A stretch of DNA of 64,000 nt from Microlunatus parietis (GCF_013407955.1 NZ_JACCBU010000001.1:6262001-6326000); one strand, 5' to 3'; counted from the stretch's first letter, positions 16,542 through 24,684 are shown. The notes: a model not told the origin generated them from the letters alone. Made by a program: numbers and translations.

Positions 16542-17219
16542 GTGACCTCGATCTTCCAGAAGGCCATCGGGGCCGACTTCGACCGGCTGCACCCGCAACT
16601 GCGGCGACGCTTCTCGGTCGGCCTGGACAGCGGCGAGGCCTGCATCGGCCGCGGCGTGATGGAGCGGGTCTGGCACGGCCGCGGCTTCGTCCGGCCGTTC
16701 CTCGCCCTCGGCGCGACCCGGCACATCCTGGTCCCGCAGGCCGGCGCGGGCGTGCCGTTCCGGATCGACAACTTCCCCTATCTCGACCGGTACGGCCGCG
16801 AGACCGTCACCTTCGCCCGCACCTTCAGCTTCCCTGGCAACCGCGAGCGGCACTGGGACGCGACGATGATCCACAGCCCGGCGCGCGGTTGCATCGTCGA
16901 CTATCTCGGCACCCATCAGCATCTGGCCAGCGACATGCACCTCAGTGCCGAACCCGACGGGTCGCTGCTGATCAGGTCCGGCGAGCACCGGTTCCGCGAG
17001 GGCCCGGTCGACCTGCGGGTGCCCGGGCTGATCGGCGGCGACGCCGAGGTGCGGGAGTCGTACGACGACGCGACCGGCCGGTTCCGGGTCCGGGTGCGCG
17101 TGGTGAACCGGTGGTTCGGGCCGCTGTTCGGCTATCACGGTACGTTCGACGCCGAGTTCGTCCGGGTCACCGAGGCGCCGGGCCGGCTCCGACCCGTACG
17201 TGAGGAGGCCCGCGCGTGA
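16542..17219 (+). CDS. DUF4166 domain protein
   Basis: 225 residues from GTG 16542 with an AAGGAG site. The DUF4166 hallmarks are the N-terminal FQKAIGADFDRLHPQLRRRF, GRGVMERVWHG, the FARTFSFPGNRERHWDATM middle and the C-terminal NRWFGPLFGYHGTFDAEF. In other bacteria the domain occurs alone or fused to oxidoreductase or DoxX-type partners; its role is unknown. It overlaps the next gene by 4 bp (GTGA), so it is translationally coupled to the TetR regulator. Confidence 0.85.
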   Translation: MTSIFQKAIGADFDRLHPQLRRRFSVGLDSGEACIGRGVMERVWHGRGFVRPFLALGATRHILVPQAGAGVPFRIDNFPYLDRYGRETVTFARTFSFPGNRERHWDATMIHSPARGCIVDYLGTHQHLASDMHLSAEPDGSLLIRSGEHRFREGPVDLRVPGLIGGDAEVRESYDDATGRFRVRVRVVNRWFGPLFGYHGTFDAEFVRVTEAPGRLRPVREEARA

Positions 17220-17893
17220 CCGAATCGAGAACGGCTGCGACCCGGGAGCGGCTGCTCGCCGGCACCCTGACCTGCCTGACCGAGCAGGGGATCGCGAAGA
17301 CGTCGGCCCGGACCATCGCGGCCGCCGCCGGCGTCAACCAGGCGCTGATCTTCTACCACTTCGGCACCGTCGACGCCCTGCTCGCCGCCGCCTGCCAGCA
17401 CGCCGCCGAACTTCGCGTCGCCCGCTATCGGGACCGGCTGGCCGGGGTCGGCTCGCTGGCCGAACTGCTCGACCTCGGCCGGGCCATCCATGCCGAGGAG
17501 CAGGCCGACGGCAACGTCCGGGTGCTGGCCCAGCTGCTGGCCGGCGCCCAGACGAATCCGCAGCTCGGCCCGGCGACCGCGGCCGGTCTCCGGCTCTGGA
17601 TCGACGAGATCGAGACCGTGGCGGCCCGGCTGATCGCGGACACCCCGCTGGCCGGGCTGGTCGATCCGGCCGGGCTGTCCCGCGCCGTCGCCGCATCCTT
17701 CATCGGCCTCGAGCTGTACGACGGCGTCGACCCGGACGGCAGCGCCACGGCGTTCGCCGCCCTTGATCAACTGACCGCGCTGGCCGCACTGCTGGACGAC
17801 CGCAACCCGGTGATCCGCCGCGCGATCACCGCGGCGCTGCGGCGCGGTTTGCGGAAGAGCGGCAGGGCGGACCCGGAACCGCGGCGCGGGTAA
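17216..17893 (+). CDS. TetR family transcriptional regulator
   Basis: 225 residues. The N-terminal DNA-binding domain is clear: RERLLAGTLTCLTEQGIAKT then TIAAAAGVNQALIFYHFGTV, where the recognition helix ends in the typical YHF. The C-terminal three quarters form the ligand pocket and dimer face. It lies third in an operon preceded by two matching palindromes (15769 and 15804), so autorepression of the four-gene unit is the simplest reading. Its stop overlaps the next gene's ATG by one base. Confidence 0.92.
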   Translation: MTESRTAATRERLLAGTLTCLTEQGIAKTSARTIAAAAGVNQALIFYHFGTVDALLAAACQHAAELRVARYRDRLAGVGSLAELLDLGRAIHAEEQADGNVRVLAQLLAGAQTNPQLGPATAAGLRLWIDEIETVAARLIADTPLAGLVDPAGLSRAVAASFIGLELYDGVDPDGSATAFAALDQLTALAALLDDRNPVIRRAITAALRRGLRKSGRADPEPRRG

Positions 17894-18342
17894 TGATCAT
17901 GAAAGACCGCCGGTCCGAGGCGAGCGCCGTGATCGGGACCGGCGCCGAGATCTGGGACCGCGCCGCCGCGGACCTGCTGCGCTGGCGGGTGAAGACCGCG
18001 AGCGGGTTCCGGGTGGACGACGACCGCCCGGTGGTGCCCGGCCGGCGGGTCATGATCACCGCCCGGCTGTGCCGGTTCGCCGTGGTCGAGCCGGTCGAGG
18101 TCGTCGCCGTCATGACCGAGCCGGACCGGGTCGGCTTCACGTACCGGACCTTGCCGGGCCACCCCGTCTCCGGCACGGAGTCCTTCGTGCTGGACCGCAC
18201 CGGCGACGAGGTACGGCTGACGATCAGTTCGATCACGCGGCCGGCGCCGCACCAGCCGTGGCGGGCCCTGCACCCGTTGCTGCGGATCGCGCAGTACGTC
18301 GTCCGGCGCCGCTACCTGCGCGCGCTCTGCTCATCCGTCTAG
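17893..18342 (+). CDS. DUF1990 family protein
   Basis: 149 residues from ATG 17893, overlapping the TetR stop by one base (TAATG). DUF1990 features: IGTGAEIWDRAAADLLRWRV, the GRRVMITARL strand, and the VGFTYRTLPGHPVSGTESF signature followed by ARG-rich RYLRALC at the end. The role is unknown; it is often found with SRPBCC and DUF4166 proteins. Its TAG stop is formed at the left boundary of a small inverted-repeat element: T and A come from the target site, G from the element. Confidence 0.88.
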   Translation: MIMKDRRSEASAVIGTGAEIWDRAAADLLRWRVKTASGFRVDDDRPVVPGRRVMITARLCRFAVVEPVEVVAVMTEPDRVGFTYRTLPGHPVSGTESFVLDRTGDEVRLTISSITRPAPHQPWRALHPLLRIAQYVVRRRYLRALCSSV

Positions 18343-18504
18343 TGTCGTGCGTCCCTAGTTCCTTGACAGGTGGCGGTGTCCAGGTGCGTGCATCGCCAGG
18401 CCGACGAGGAAGACATATCGGGTCATATATCGACTGAGGAGAACGCCGCGAGGTGCGTGCCTGGGCGTCGCCAACTGTTAAGGAACTAGGGACGCACGAC
18501 ACTA
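18340..18504. mobile_element. MITE-like element with 23-bp perfect terminal inverted repeats and TA target duplication
   Basis: Arms 18342-18364 and 18480-18502 are perfect reverse complements (outer ends GTGTCGTGCGTCCC and GGGACGCACGACAC), flanked by TA at 18340-18341 and 18503-18504. The similarity continues inward imperfectly for about 30 more bp. The 161-bp body has no ORF and an AT-rich centre. TA duplication is the mark of IS630/Tc1-type transposition, so a non-autonomous derivative is likely. It sits between two convergent genes and could also act as a two-way terminator. No transposase gene is in the window. Confidence 0.7.
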
Positions 18505-19106
18505 GGTGCTGGTGGTTCGGCGGTAGATCAGGTGGGTGACACCGGTGCGGGTGATGATCTTGGGATCGGCGAAGTCGACGGGCGCGTCGGTGACGCCGTC
18601 GAGCATGCGGGTGCCGCCGCCGAGGAGGTGCGGCACAAGATCAACTCGGAGTTCGTCGAGGAGGCCGAGGTCGAGGGCCTGGCCGACGATGCTGCCGGGT
18701 CCGATGCCGACGTCCTTGCCATCGGCGGCGGCAACGGCCTGCCCGATGGCCGACTCGATGCCGCCGGTGACGAAGGTGAACGGGGTGTCGGTGTTGACCC
18801 ACCCGGTGGGCGGTCGATGGGTGACGACGAAGGCCGGCAGCTTGCCGGCCGGGTGCGAACCGCCCCAGCCGTTGGTGTCGTCGAACTGGCGCCGGCCGAC
18901 CACGAAGGCCCCGGTGCGATCGACCAGGTCCTGCAGGTAGGCGGCGGTTGCGGCCGACGTGCGATAGGTGAGCCGGTCCGGCTGCGCCGACGGAGTCTCG
19001 ACGTCACCGGCTGTGCACCAGGCGAAGAGGCGGTCGAATCCTGAGTTGTCGGGTCCGGCGATGTAGCCGTCCAGTGAAACGATGCCTGCGCGATGATCTT
19101 GGCCAT
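18502..19106 (-). pseudogene. RibD_C/dihydrofolate-reductase-like protein, frameshifted near the N-terminus
   Basis: Reading from ATG 19106 gives MAKIIAQ, then the frame goes wrong; one base later the natural sequence resumes as GIVSLDGYIAGPDNSGFDRL and runs through FVVGRRQFDDTNGWGG, FVTGGIESAIGQAV and VDLVPHLLGGGTRML to the stop at 18502. Restoring one G (CAGGGC for CAGGC, near 19085) yields an intact protein of about 200 residues of the RibD C-terminal/DHFR family, often NADPH-dependent reductases of unknown substrate. The TAG stop is formed at the right boundary of the adjacent element. Whether the lesion is real or a read error is open. Confidence 0.75.
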
Positions 19107-19184
19107 GGTGGACCTCCGAAGGTTGGTGGCGCTGGTCGGATAGACCAGCGGGCGACCGAGAACTCGGCGGGTCTCGTCCGGTCA

Positions 19185-20246
19185 TCACGGCGAAGACCCT
19201 GGTGGGGCAACCATGGCGCGGCCGAGGATGTCGATCAGCTCGGCGCGATGCCTGCCGATCCAGCGCTCGGTCCGTACGGCGTCCGGGATCCGGGCCGCGA
19301 CGTCCTCCACCGAGACGGCACCCCTCCGCCACAAGCCGGCCCGCCAGCCGACCGCGCCCAGCGCCCGGGCCATGATCAGCTCGGGGATGATCATGATCTC
19401 GGCGGGGTCCAGCCGGACCGCCTCGGCGTAGCCCCCGACCAGAGCCGTGGTCCTGGTTCGCCAATCGGGGTCGTGCAGGTAGCCGCTCTGGTACAGCAGG
19501 ATGGTCAGGTCGAACACCCGCAGGTCGCGCCCGGCGAACTCGAAGTCGATCACGCCGGTGATCCGGATCGCCGGATCGTCGATCGCCAGCAGGTTGTAGG
19601 CTCCGACATCGCAGTGGATGATCTGCACCGGCAGGTTCGCGGTACCGAGCGGGCTGCCGGAATGATCATGAAGCCAATCGACCTGATCACCGGGCAGGCC
19701 GGCGGCGGCGAGCGCCGTGATCATCGCGTGGTCCAGCCCGGCCCGGCCGACGTCCGTGCTGAGCCAGTCGAACGGAGCATCCTTCGCCGGTACGCCAGCC
19801 AGGGCCGCATCGAGCCGGCCCAGGGCGCGCCCGGCCGCCCGCGCCGTGTCGTCCCGGCCGAGATCGGGACGCTGTCCCTCGATCCAGTCGATCAGGCTGA
19901 CCGCACCCCAGCGGGATTCGATCACGGTCGCTCCGTCGCGCGTCGGCCGTGGCGTCGGCACCCGGAACGGCAGGCCGGCGGCAGCCAGCCGGGCCAGCAG
20001 CCGGTGCTCGGCCAGCACCCGATCATGATCAAGAGTCTGATACAGCCGGAGCACGGCGATCGGCCGGTCGGCGACGACGATCCGAGTCAGGTTGTGGGTC
20101 CCTCGGGGCGGCGGTCGCAGCCGGACCTCGCCGACCGGCCAATGCCGGTGCACCAACTCCAGCAGGGCGTCGTCGTCCGGCGGGCTGATCACGACGGGTG
20201 AGTATTCCCGAACGCCGGCCCGCCCGGCCAGGAAGATCGTCTCCAA
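19185..20246 (-). CDS. Aminoglycoside phosphotransferase/homoserine-kinase-like (APH) family protein
   Basis: 353 residues with the protein-kinase-like APH fold. The catalytic loop is IIHCDVGAYNLL (HxDxxxxN Brenner motif), and the metal-binding Asp is in GVIDFEFAGRD. N-terminal strands HNLTRIVVAD and ESRWGAVSLIDWIEG fit the nucleotide-binding lobe. Members phosphorylate small molecules such as homoserine, aminoglycosides, methylthioribose or hydroxylysine; nothing here fixes the substrate. It ends 78 bp upstream of the frameshifted reductase gene and is divergent from a second phosphotransferase at 20294. Confidence 0.85.
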   Translation of the reverse strand: METIFLAGRAGVREYSPVVISPPDDDALLELVHRHWPVGEVRLRPPPRGTHNLTRIVVADRPIAVLRLYQTLDHDRVLAEHRLLARLAAAGLPFRVPTPRPTRDGATVIESRWGAVSLIDWIEGQRPDLGRDDTARAAGRALGRLDAALAGVPAKDAPFDWLSTDVGRAGLDHAMITALAAAGLPGDQVDWLHDHSGSPLGTANLPVQIIHCDVGAYNLLAIDDPAIRITGVIDFEFAGRDLRVFDLTILLYQSGYLHDPDWRTRTTALVGGYAEAVRLDPAEIMIIPELIMARALGAVGWRAGLWRRGAVSVEDVAARIPDAVRTERWIGRHRAELIDILGRAMVAPPGSSP

Positions 20247-20281
20247 CCGACCTCGCCTGTGCCGCCGGCGCCGACCCCTCC

Positions 20282-20287
20282 TAAGGT
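20282..20287 (+). promoter_or_regulatory. -10 element for leaderless start at 20294
   Basis: TAAGGT, 6 nt upstream of the ATG at 20294; no Shine-Dalgarno sequence. Confidence 0.55.
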
Positions 20288-20293
20288 GACGGA

Positions 20294-21187
20294 ATGCTTC
20301 AGCCCGAGACCGAGTGGCGGCAGCGCGTTCCCGAGCTCGTCGCGCGCTATGCCGCCCGGTGGGAACTTGATCTTGGTGAGCCGTTCGGCGGCGGCAGCGC
20401 GGCCCACGTCGTCGCGGCGACCACCGCCGACGGGCAGGACGCGGTGCTCAAGCTGTCGCTGCCGCACCGGGAGGCGCGGGGCGAGGCGGCGGCGCTGCGC
20501 TGGTGGGCCGGCGACGGTGCGGTCCGGTTGCTCCGGGAGGAGCCCGCGGACTACGCGCTGCTGATCGAGCGCTGTCGGCCGGGCGTCCCGCTGACCGCCG
20601 CCGAGCAGCCGCCGCGGACCAGGCTGACGGTGGCGGCCGAGTTGCTGGCCAGGGTCTGGCGGCACGGGATCCCGCCGCCGGACTCCGGGATGGAACGACT
20701 CACCGACGTGGCCGCGGAGTGGGCCGACCTGGTCGAGGAGCGGCTGCGGCAACTGGCGCCGCCGTACGACCGGAGCCTGGTCGCCCGCGGCGCCGAGCTG
20801 CTGCGCACGCTGCCGCACACCGGTGACCGCGAGGTCGTCGTGCACGGCGACTTCAATCCGGGCAACGTGCTGTCGGCAGCCGACGGCTCCTGGAAGATCA
20901 TCGATCCGAAGCCGATGATCGGCGACCCCGGTTACGACTTCAGTCCGTTGCTGCTCCAGGTGGACGACCCGTTCACCCACGCCGACCCGGCGCCGGTGCT
21001 GCGCGAGCGGGTCGCGTTGGTGGCCGAAATCGTCCAGGTGCCGCCGGACCGGCTGCTCGCCTGGTGCCTCGCCCGGCTGGTCGAGGGCGCGCTCTGGTAC
21101 GCGGACCGGGGCGAGATCGGGCCCGGCGGGGATGCGATGGACGCCGCCGCCGTGATCAACGAGTTGCTGGCCGGGCGGCCCCGATGA
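20294..21187 (+). CDS. Aminoglycoside O-phosphotransferase, APH(6)/streptomycin-kinase-like
   Basis: 297 residues. The nucleotide lobe includes FGGGSAAHVVAATTADGQDAV with the conserved Lys in VLKLSLP; the catalytic loop is VVVHGDFNPGNVL and the metal site IIDPKPMIGDPGYD. The DPKP and GDPGYD wording is typical of streptomycin 6-kinase and hydroxyurea-phosphotransferase-like enzymes. It might confer aminoglycoside modification, but chromosomal homologues often have other substrates. The ATG is preceded by a -10-like TAAGGT at 6 nt. Its last 32 bp overlap the convergent methyltransferase gene. Confidence 0.85.
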   Translation: MLQPETEWRQRVPELVARYAARWELDLGEPFGGGSAAHVVAATTADGQDAVLKLSLPHREARGEAAALRWWAGDGAVRLLREEPADYALLIERCRPGVPLTAAEQPPRTRLTVAAELLARVWRHGIPPPDSGMERLTDVAAEWADLVEERLRQLAPPYDRSLVARGAELLRTLPHTGDREVVVHGDFNPGNVLSAADGSWKIIDPKPMIGDPGYDFSPLLLQVDDPFTHADPAPVLRERVALVAEIVQVPPDRLLAWCLARLVEGALWYADRGEIGPGGDAMDAAAVINELLAGRPR

Positions 21188-21917
21188 GGTGCCGGGTCGA
21201 GTGGGCGACGAACGAGCCGCGGTCCCGGATCAGGGCGTCCAGCCGGCGCAGCTCCGCCTCGTACTTCTCGACCGAGAAGTCGGGCACCCACCAGACGCAT
21301 TTGCGCAGAATCCAGACCACAGCGCCGACATCGAAGAACTCCATCCGGCAGCGGGCGGTGCGCAGGTCGGTGATGGCCAGCCCGGCCCGCTTGGCGGCGG
21401 CCCGTTCGATGGCGGGATCGCGCCCGTCGGTGGCTCCCGGCAGCGGGCCGAGGAAGAACTCGCTCAGCTCGACCACCGATTTCGGCCCGACGTGTTGGGC
21501 GAAGTAGCGGCCGCCCGGCGCCAGCACCCGATGGATCTCCGGCCAGTCCGGCCGGATCGGGTGCCGCGAGGTGACCAGCTCGAAGGTGCCGTCGGGGAAC
21601 GGTAGCGGCCCGCCCTGCTCCGTGGGGTGCACGTCGACGCCGCGCGGGCCGAGCAGAGCGCGGGCCCGTTCGACGTTGGGCGGCCAGGACTCGGTGACGC
21701 ACATCCGGGCCGGGAACCGCGGCGCCTCGGCGACCACCTCGCCGCCACCGGTGTCCAGGTCGAGCGCGCTGGCGACCCGGCCGAGCCGTTCGGCGAGCAG
21801 CCGGGCATAGCCCCACGGCGGCCGCTCCTCGGTCGCCCGGCCGTCGAGCCAGTCGAAGCTCCAGCCCGTCACGTCGGCCTCGGCTGCCTCGCTCACCAAC
21901 TCCTCGTACGGACGCAT
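21156..21917 (-). CDS. Class I SAM-dependent methyltransferase
   Basis: 253 residues from ATG 21917. The SAM-binding Rossmann motif I is ALDLDTGGGEVVAE; motif II-like VTESWPPNVERAR and the FPDGTFELVTSRHPIRPDWPE motif (post-II/III) follow. The wording is close to a family of small-molecule methyltransferases that contain WEI.RVL.PGG, seen here as WPEIHRVLAPGGRYF. The substrate is unknown. CAGGAT 7 nt upstream of the ATG may be a leaderless -10. It lies 59 bp after the end of the DEDD nuclease gene and may be read through from it. Confidence 0.9.
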   Translation of the reverse strand: MRPYEELVSEAAEADVTGWSFDWLDGRATEERPPWGYARLLAERLGRVASALDLDTGGGEVVAEAPRFPARMCVTESWPPNVERARALLGPRGVDVHPTEQGGPLPFPDGTFELVTSRHPIRPDWPEIHRVLAPGGRYFAQHVGPKSVVELSEFFLGPLPGATDGRDPAIERAAAKRAGLAITDLRTARCRMEFFDVGAVVWILRKCVWWVPDFSVEKYEAELRRLDALIRDRGSFVAHSTRHLIGAARPATR

Positions 21918-21976
21918 GCCGCAGATCCTGCCCACCCGAAGCCGCGCGCGACAACGCCTTTTCAGTTGGGGTCTTT

Positions 21977-23698
21977 TCAGCCGGGCAGGACGTCGAGCAG
22001 CTCCGGCAGCCGCTCGTCGGTCAGCACCCCGTACAACGGCCAGGACCAGTCGCCGTCGATCTCGATGATCCGCACCCCGGGCTGCTCCAGCCAGTCGGCG
22101 ACCCGCTCCGCCTCCTCGATCCCGGCGGCCGGCAGCGGCCCGATCGGCGGTGCCACCGTCCCGGCGGTCGCGACGCACGCCCGGGCCACCGCCTGCGGCA
22201 CCTCGTGCGGCCTGGCCAGCGCGGCCCCGGCCAGCCGGCCGTGCCGGATCACGTGGATCTCCCAGTCCCGCTCGACCCGGCGGGCGGCCACGATCTGGGC
22301 GCAGCGGGCGATGCTGTTGACCCGGTGATAGCGCCGGCCGGTCCGGGTCAGCGTCGCCAGCCGGTGCCGGATGGTCGCCGCCTCCTCGTACCGCTGCTGG
22401 CTGACCAGCCGACGCAGCCGGTGCTGCAAAGCCGCGACGGCCGGCCGGACGTCGTCGCTCAGCGCGGACCGGACCTGGTCGACGATCCGGTCGTAGTCGG
22501 CCCGGCTGATCCTGCCGTCGCACGGCGAGCTGCACCTGCCCAGCTCCGCCAGCGCGCAGGACGGCGAGGTCTGGGCCAGCGTGATCCGGGTCGCGCACTG
22601 CCGGATCGGGAAGCCGTCGTAGAGCGCCAGCATCGCGTCGTTCGCCGACTGCCGCTGCCGGAACGGGCCGAAGTAGCTGGCCTGGTCGTCGCGGACGGTG
22701 CGGACCAGCGACAGCCGCGGGAACGGCTCGGTGGTGATCTTGATCCAGTGCTGCCGCTCCGGGAACTTGGACCGCCGGTTGTAGCGCGGCGCATGGGTTG
22801 CGATCAGCCGCAGCTCGCACACCTCGGCCTGCAGCGCCGTCACGCATTCGACCGCCTCGACGCCGGTCGCGACCCGGACCATCTCGTCCATCCGGCGTCG
22901 CGACTCGGCAGCGGTGAAATAGGTCCTCACCCGGCGCCGGATGTTGACCGACTTGCCGACGTAGAGCACCTGCTGGTCGTCGCCGTGCTCCGCCACGAAC
23001 AGGTAGACGCCGGGGGCGTCCGGCAGATCGCTGGCCCAGGACCGCTTGGCCCGGCGGCCCGGCGACACCTTGCGGCTGAACTCGCGCAGGTCCTCGATGG
23101 TGTGCACGCCGAGGTTGCCGACCCGCTCGATCAGCCCGTGCAGCACGTCGACGGTGGCCCGGGCGTCGGTCAGCGCCCGGTGGTTCGGCGTGGTGGGGGA
23201 GTGGAAGTGCCGGGCCAGCGTGGCCAGCCGGCAGTTCGCCACCTCGTCGGCGAGCAGGATCTGCCGGGCCATCGCCGCCGTGTCCAGCACCAGCCAACGC
23301 GGCGCCGGGTAGTCGAACTCGGCGCAGGCCCGGCGCAGGAAGCCGTGGTCGAACGGCGCGTTGTGCGCGACCAGCACGCAGCCCTCGGCGAACGCGAGGA
23401 ACGCCGGCAGCACCTGGGGCAGCCTGGGCGCGTCGGCGACCATCCGGTTGGTGATCCCGGTCAGCACCTGGATCAGCGCCGGGATCGCCGACCGCGGGTT
23501 GACCAGGGTCTGGAACTCGCCGAGCACCTCGCCGCCGCGCACCTTGACCGCGCCGATCTCGGTGATCGCGTCCGCGTCGGTGCTGCCGGTGGTCTCCAGG
23601 TCGACCACGCAGAACGTGACCGCCGGCAGCGGCGTGCCGAGCTCGTCGAACGACGGCTGGGCCGCCATCGCGTCGCGAGCCGCCGATCCCTGGACCAT
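21977..23698 (-). CDS. DEDD 3'-5' exonuclease fused to GIY-YIG (UvrC/Cho-like) nuclease
   Basis: 573 residues in two nuclease parts. Residues about 25-190 are a DnaQ-type exonuclease: CVVDLETTGSTDADAITEIG (ExoI, DxE), VAHNAPFDHGFL (ExoII) and HRALTDARATVDVL (ExoIII, HxxxxD). Residues about 225-310 are a GIY-YIG nuclease (APGVYLFVAEHGDDQQVLYV then GKSVNIRRRVRTYF), followed by a UvrC-like region with a Cys-rich site (CALAELGRCSSPC) and a UVR-like helix (YEEAATIRHRLATL). This is the Rv2191-type actinobacterial architecture and probably works in DNA repair. The start is ATG 23698, with a -10 TAGCGT 7 nt upstream. Confidence 0.93.
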   Translation of the reverse strand: MVQGSAARDAMAAQPSFDELGTPLPAVTFCVVDLETTGSTDADAITEIGAVKVRGGEVLGEFQTLVNPRSAIPALIQVLTGITNRMVADAPRLPQVLPAFLAFAEGCVLVAHNAPFDHGFLRRACAEFDYPAPRWLVLDTAAMARQILLADEVANCRLATLARHFHSPTTPNHRALTDARATVDVLHGLIERVGNLGVHTIEDLREFSRKVSPGRRAKRSWASDLPDAPGVYLFVAEHGDDQQVLYVGKSVNIRRRVRTYFTAAESRRRMDEMVRVATGVEAVECVTALQAEVCELRLIATHAPRYNRRSKFPERQHWIKITTEPFPRLSLVRTVRDDQASYFGPFRQRQSANDAMLALYDGFPIRQCATRITLAQTSPSCALAELGRCSSPCDGRISRADYDRIVDQVRSALSDDVRPAVAALQHRLRRLVSQQRYEEAATIRHRLATLTRTGRRYHRVNSIARCAQIVAARRVERDWEIHVIRHGRLAGAALARPHEVPQAVARACVATAGTVAPPIGPLPAAGIEEAERVADWLEQPGVRIIEIDGDWSWPLYGVLTDERLPELLDVLPG

Positions 23699-23705
23699 GC
23701 CGACG

Positions 23706-23711
23706 ACGCTA
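23706..23711 (-). promoter_or_regulatory. -10 element for leaderless start at 23698
   Basis: TAGCGT on the minus strand, 7 nt before the ATG at 23698. Confidence 0.5.
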
Positions 23712-23750
23712 AATCACACGACTGACATTTCGCGTTGGCCCGGTCTCCGT

Positions 23751-23827
23751 CTTCCCCACACTTCTTGTCGCTTCCCGCGAGAAGTAACTGTGGGGAAGCG
23801 TCAGTTTTTCACGTTACGTGAAAAACT
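23751..23827. repeat. Two-hairpin intergenic repeat, copy 1
   Basis: Hairpin B: CTTCCCCACA at 23751-23760 pairs with TGTGGGGAAG at 23789-23798, with an inner CTTCT/AGAAG pair. Hairpin A: AGTTTTTCACGT and ACGTGAAAAACT (23803-23827) form a near-perfect 25-bp palindrome with one central base. The same pair of structures recurs in opposite orientation at 50865-50926. It lies between the DUF4097 gene's 3' end and the nuclease gene. Confidence 0.75.
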
Positions 23828-23891
23828 TGGGGCCAGAGTGACCAGTGGGACTGCCGTGCCTCGGATCGCCGCCGATCCGAGACTGAGGGGG

Positions 23892-24677
23892 TTAGCCGCC
23901 GCATTCGATGAACACGCTGCCGTTGCTGGCGCGGGCCCGTACGGTCCGCGGCGCCCGGGGATCGGTCGGGACGACGATGAGGGCCTCATCCCCGGCGTCC
24001 GCCTCGACCGCGTACGGCTGGCAGGGTCCGAGGTCGATCCCGATCGTGCCGTTGGTCGTGCTGGCGTCCACGCTGTCCGGCCGGAGCAGTTCCAGCGTGA
24101 TCTCACTGTTGCGGGTCTTCGCCGACACGGACCGGGCCGACGACTCCTCGACCAGGATCCGGCCGTTGTCGCTCTCGGCGTCGATCGGGCCGGCCGCGTC
24201 GGTGATCCGGATCTGGCCGTCCCGCGTGCTCAGCCGGAGGCTGCCGTTGAAGCCCTGCGCCTCGATCGGGCCGTCCCGGTTGGTCGCGATCACGGTGGTG
24301 CCTTCCGGGACCTCGACCGACAGCTCCAGTTCGCAGTCGTACGAGGACGAGGAGGGACAGTCGGCGTCGATCCGGCTGCCGTCGTCGGACACCGTGATCT
24401 CGGGTACCTCGCCGCTGTAGCTGCCGCTGCCGTAGACCCGGATCCGGCCGGCCGGCCCGGCCCGCAGATCAAGATCAACTCCCGTCCGACCGGCGTCCAC
24501 GGTGACCGTCGGCACGGCGGCGCGCTCGGTGCTGAACTCGTACGGTCTGGTGCCGGGCAGCAGGTCCTGGCTGATGATCAGCCCGGCGATCACGACGCTC
24601 AGCGCCAGCAGCGGCAGGACGATGATCAACATCCGGCGCCGGGTCGGCGTGATCATGGTGGTCGCCATCTCGCTCAT
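23892..24677 (-). CDS. DUF4097-type beta-helix protein with N-terminal membrane anchor
   Basis: 261 residues. A basic N-terminus and one transmembrane helix (MLIIVLPLLALSVVIAGLII) are followed by regular short beta strands with N/D/G turns (VIATNRDGPIEAQGFNGSLR, ESDNGRILVEESS, ASTTNGTIGIDLG), the adhesin-like DUF4097 right-handed helix. The C-terminus SNGSVFIECGG is characteristic. It is the third gene of the kinase-regulator operon, starting 7 bp after the regulator's stop. Such trios are common in actinomycetes; the DUF4097 protein may report on, or be made in response to, envelope stress. Confidence 0.85.
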   Translation of the reverse strand: MSEMATTMITPTRRRMLIIVLPLLALSVVIAGLIISQDLLPGTRPYEFSTERAAVPTVTVDAGRTGVDLDLRAGPAGRIRVYGSGSYSGEVPEITVSDDGSRIDADCPSSSSYDCELELSVEVPEGTTVIATNRDGPIEAQGFNGSLRLSTRDGQIRITDAAGPIDAESDNGRILVEESSARSVSAKTRNSEITLELLRPDSVDASTTNGTIGIDLGPCQPYAVEADAGDEALIVVPTDPRAPRTVRARASNGSVFIECGG

Positions 24678-24684
24678 CGGGTGA

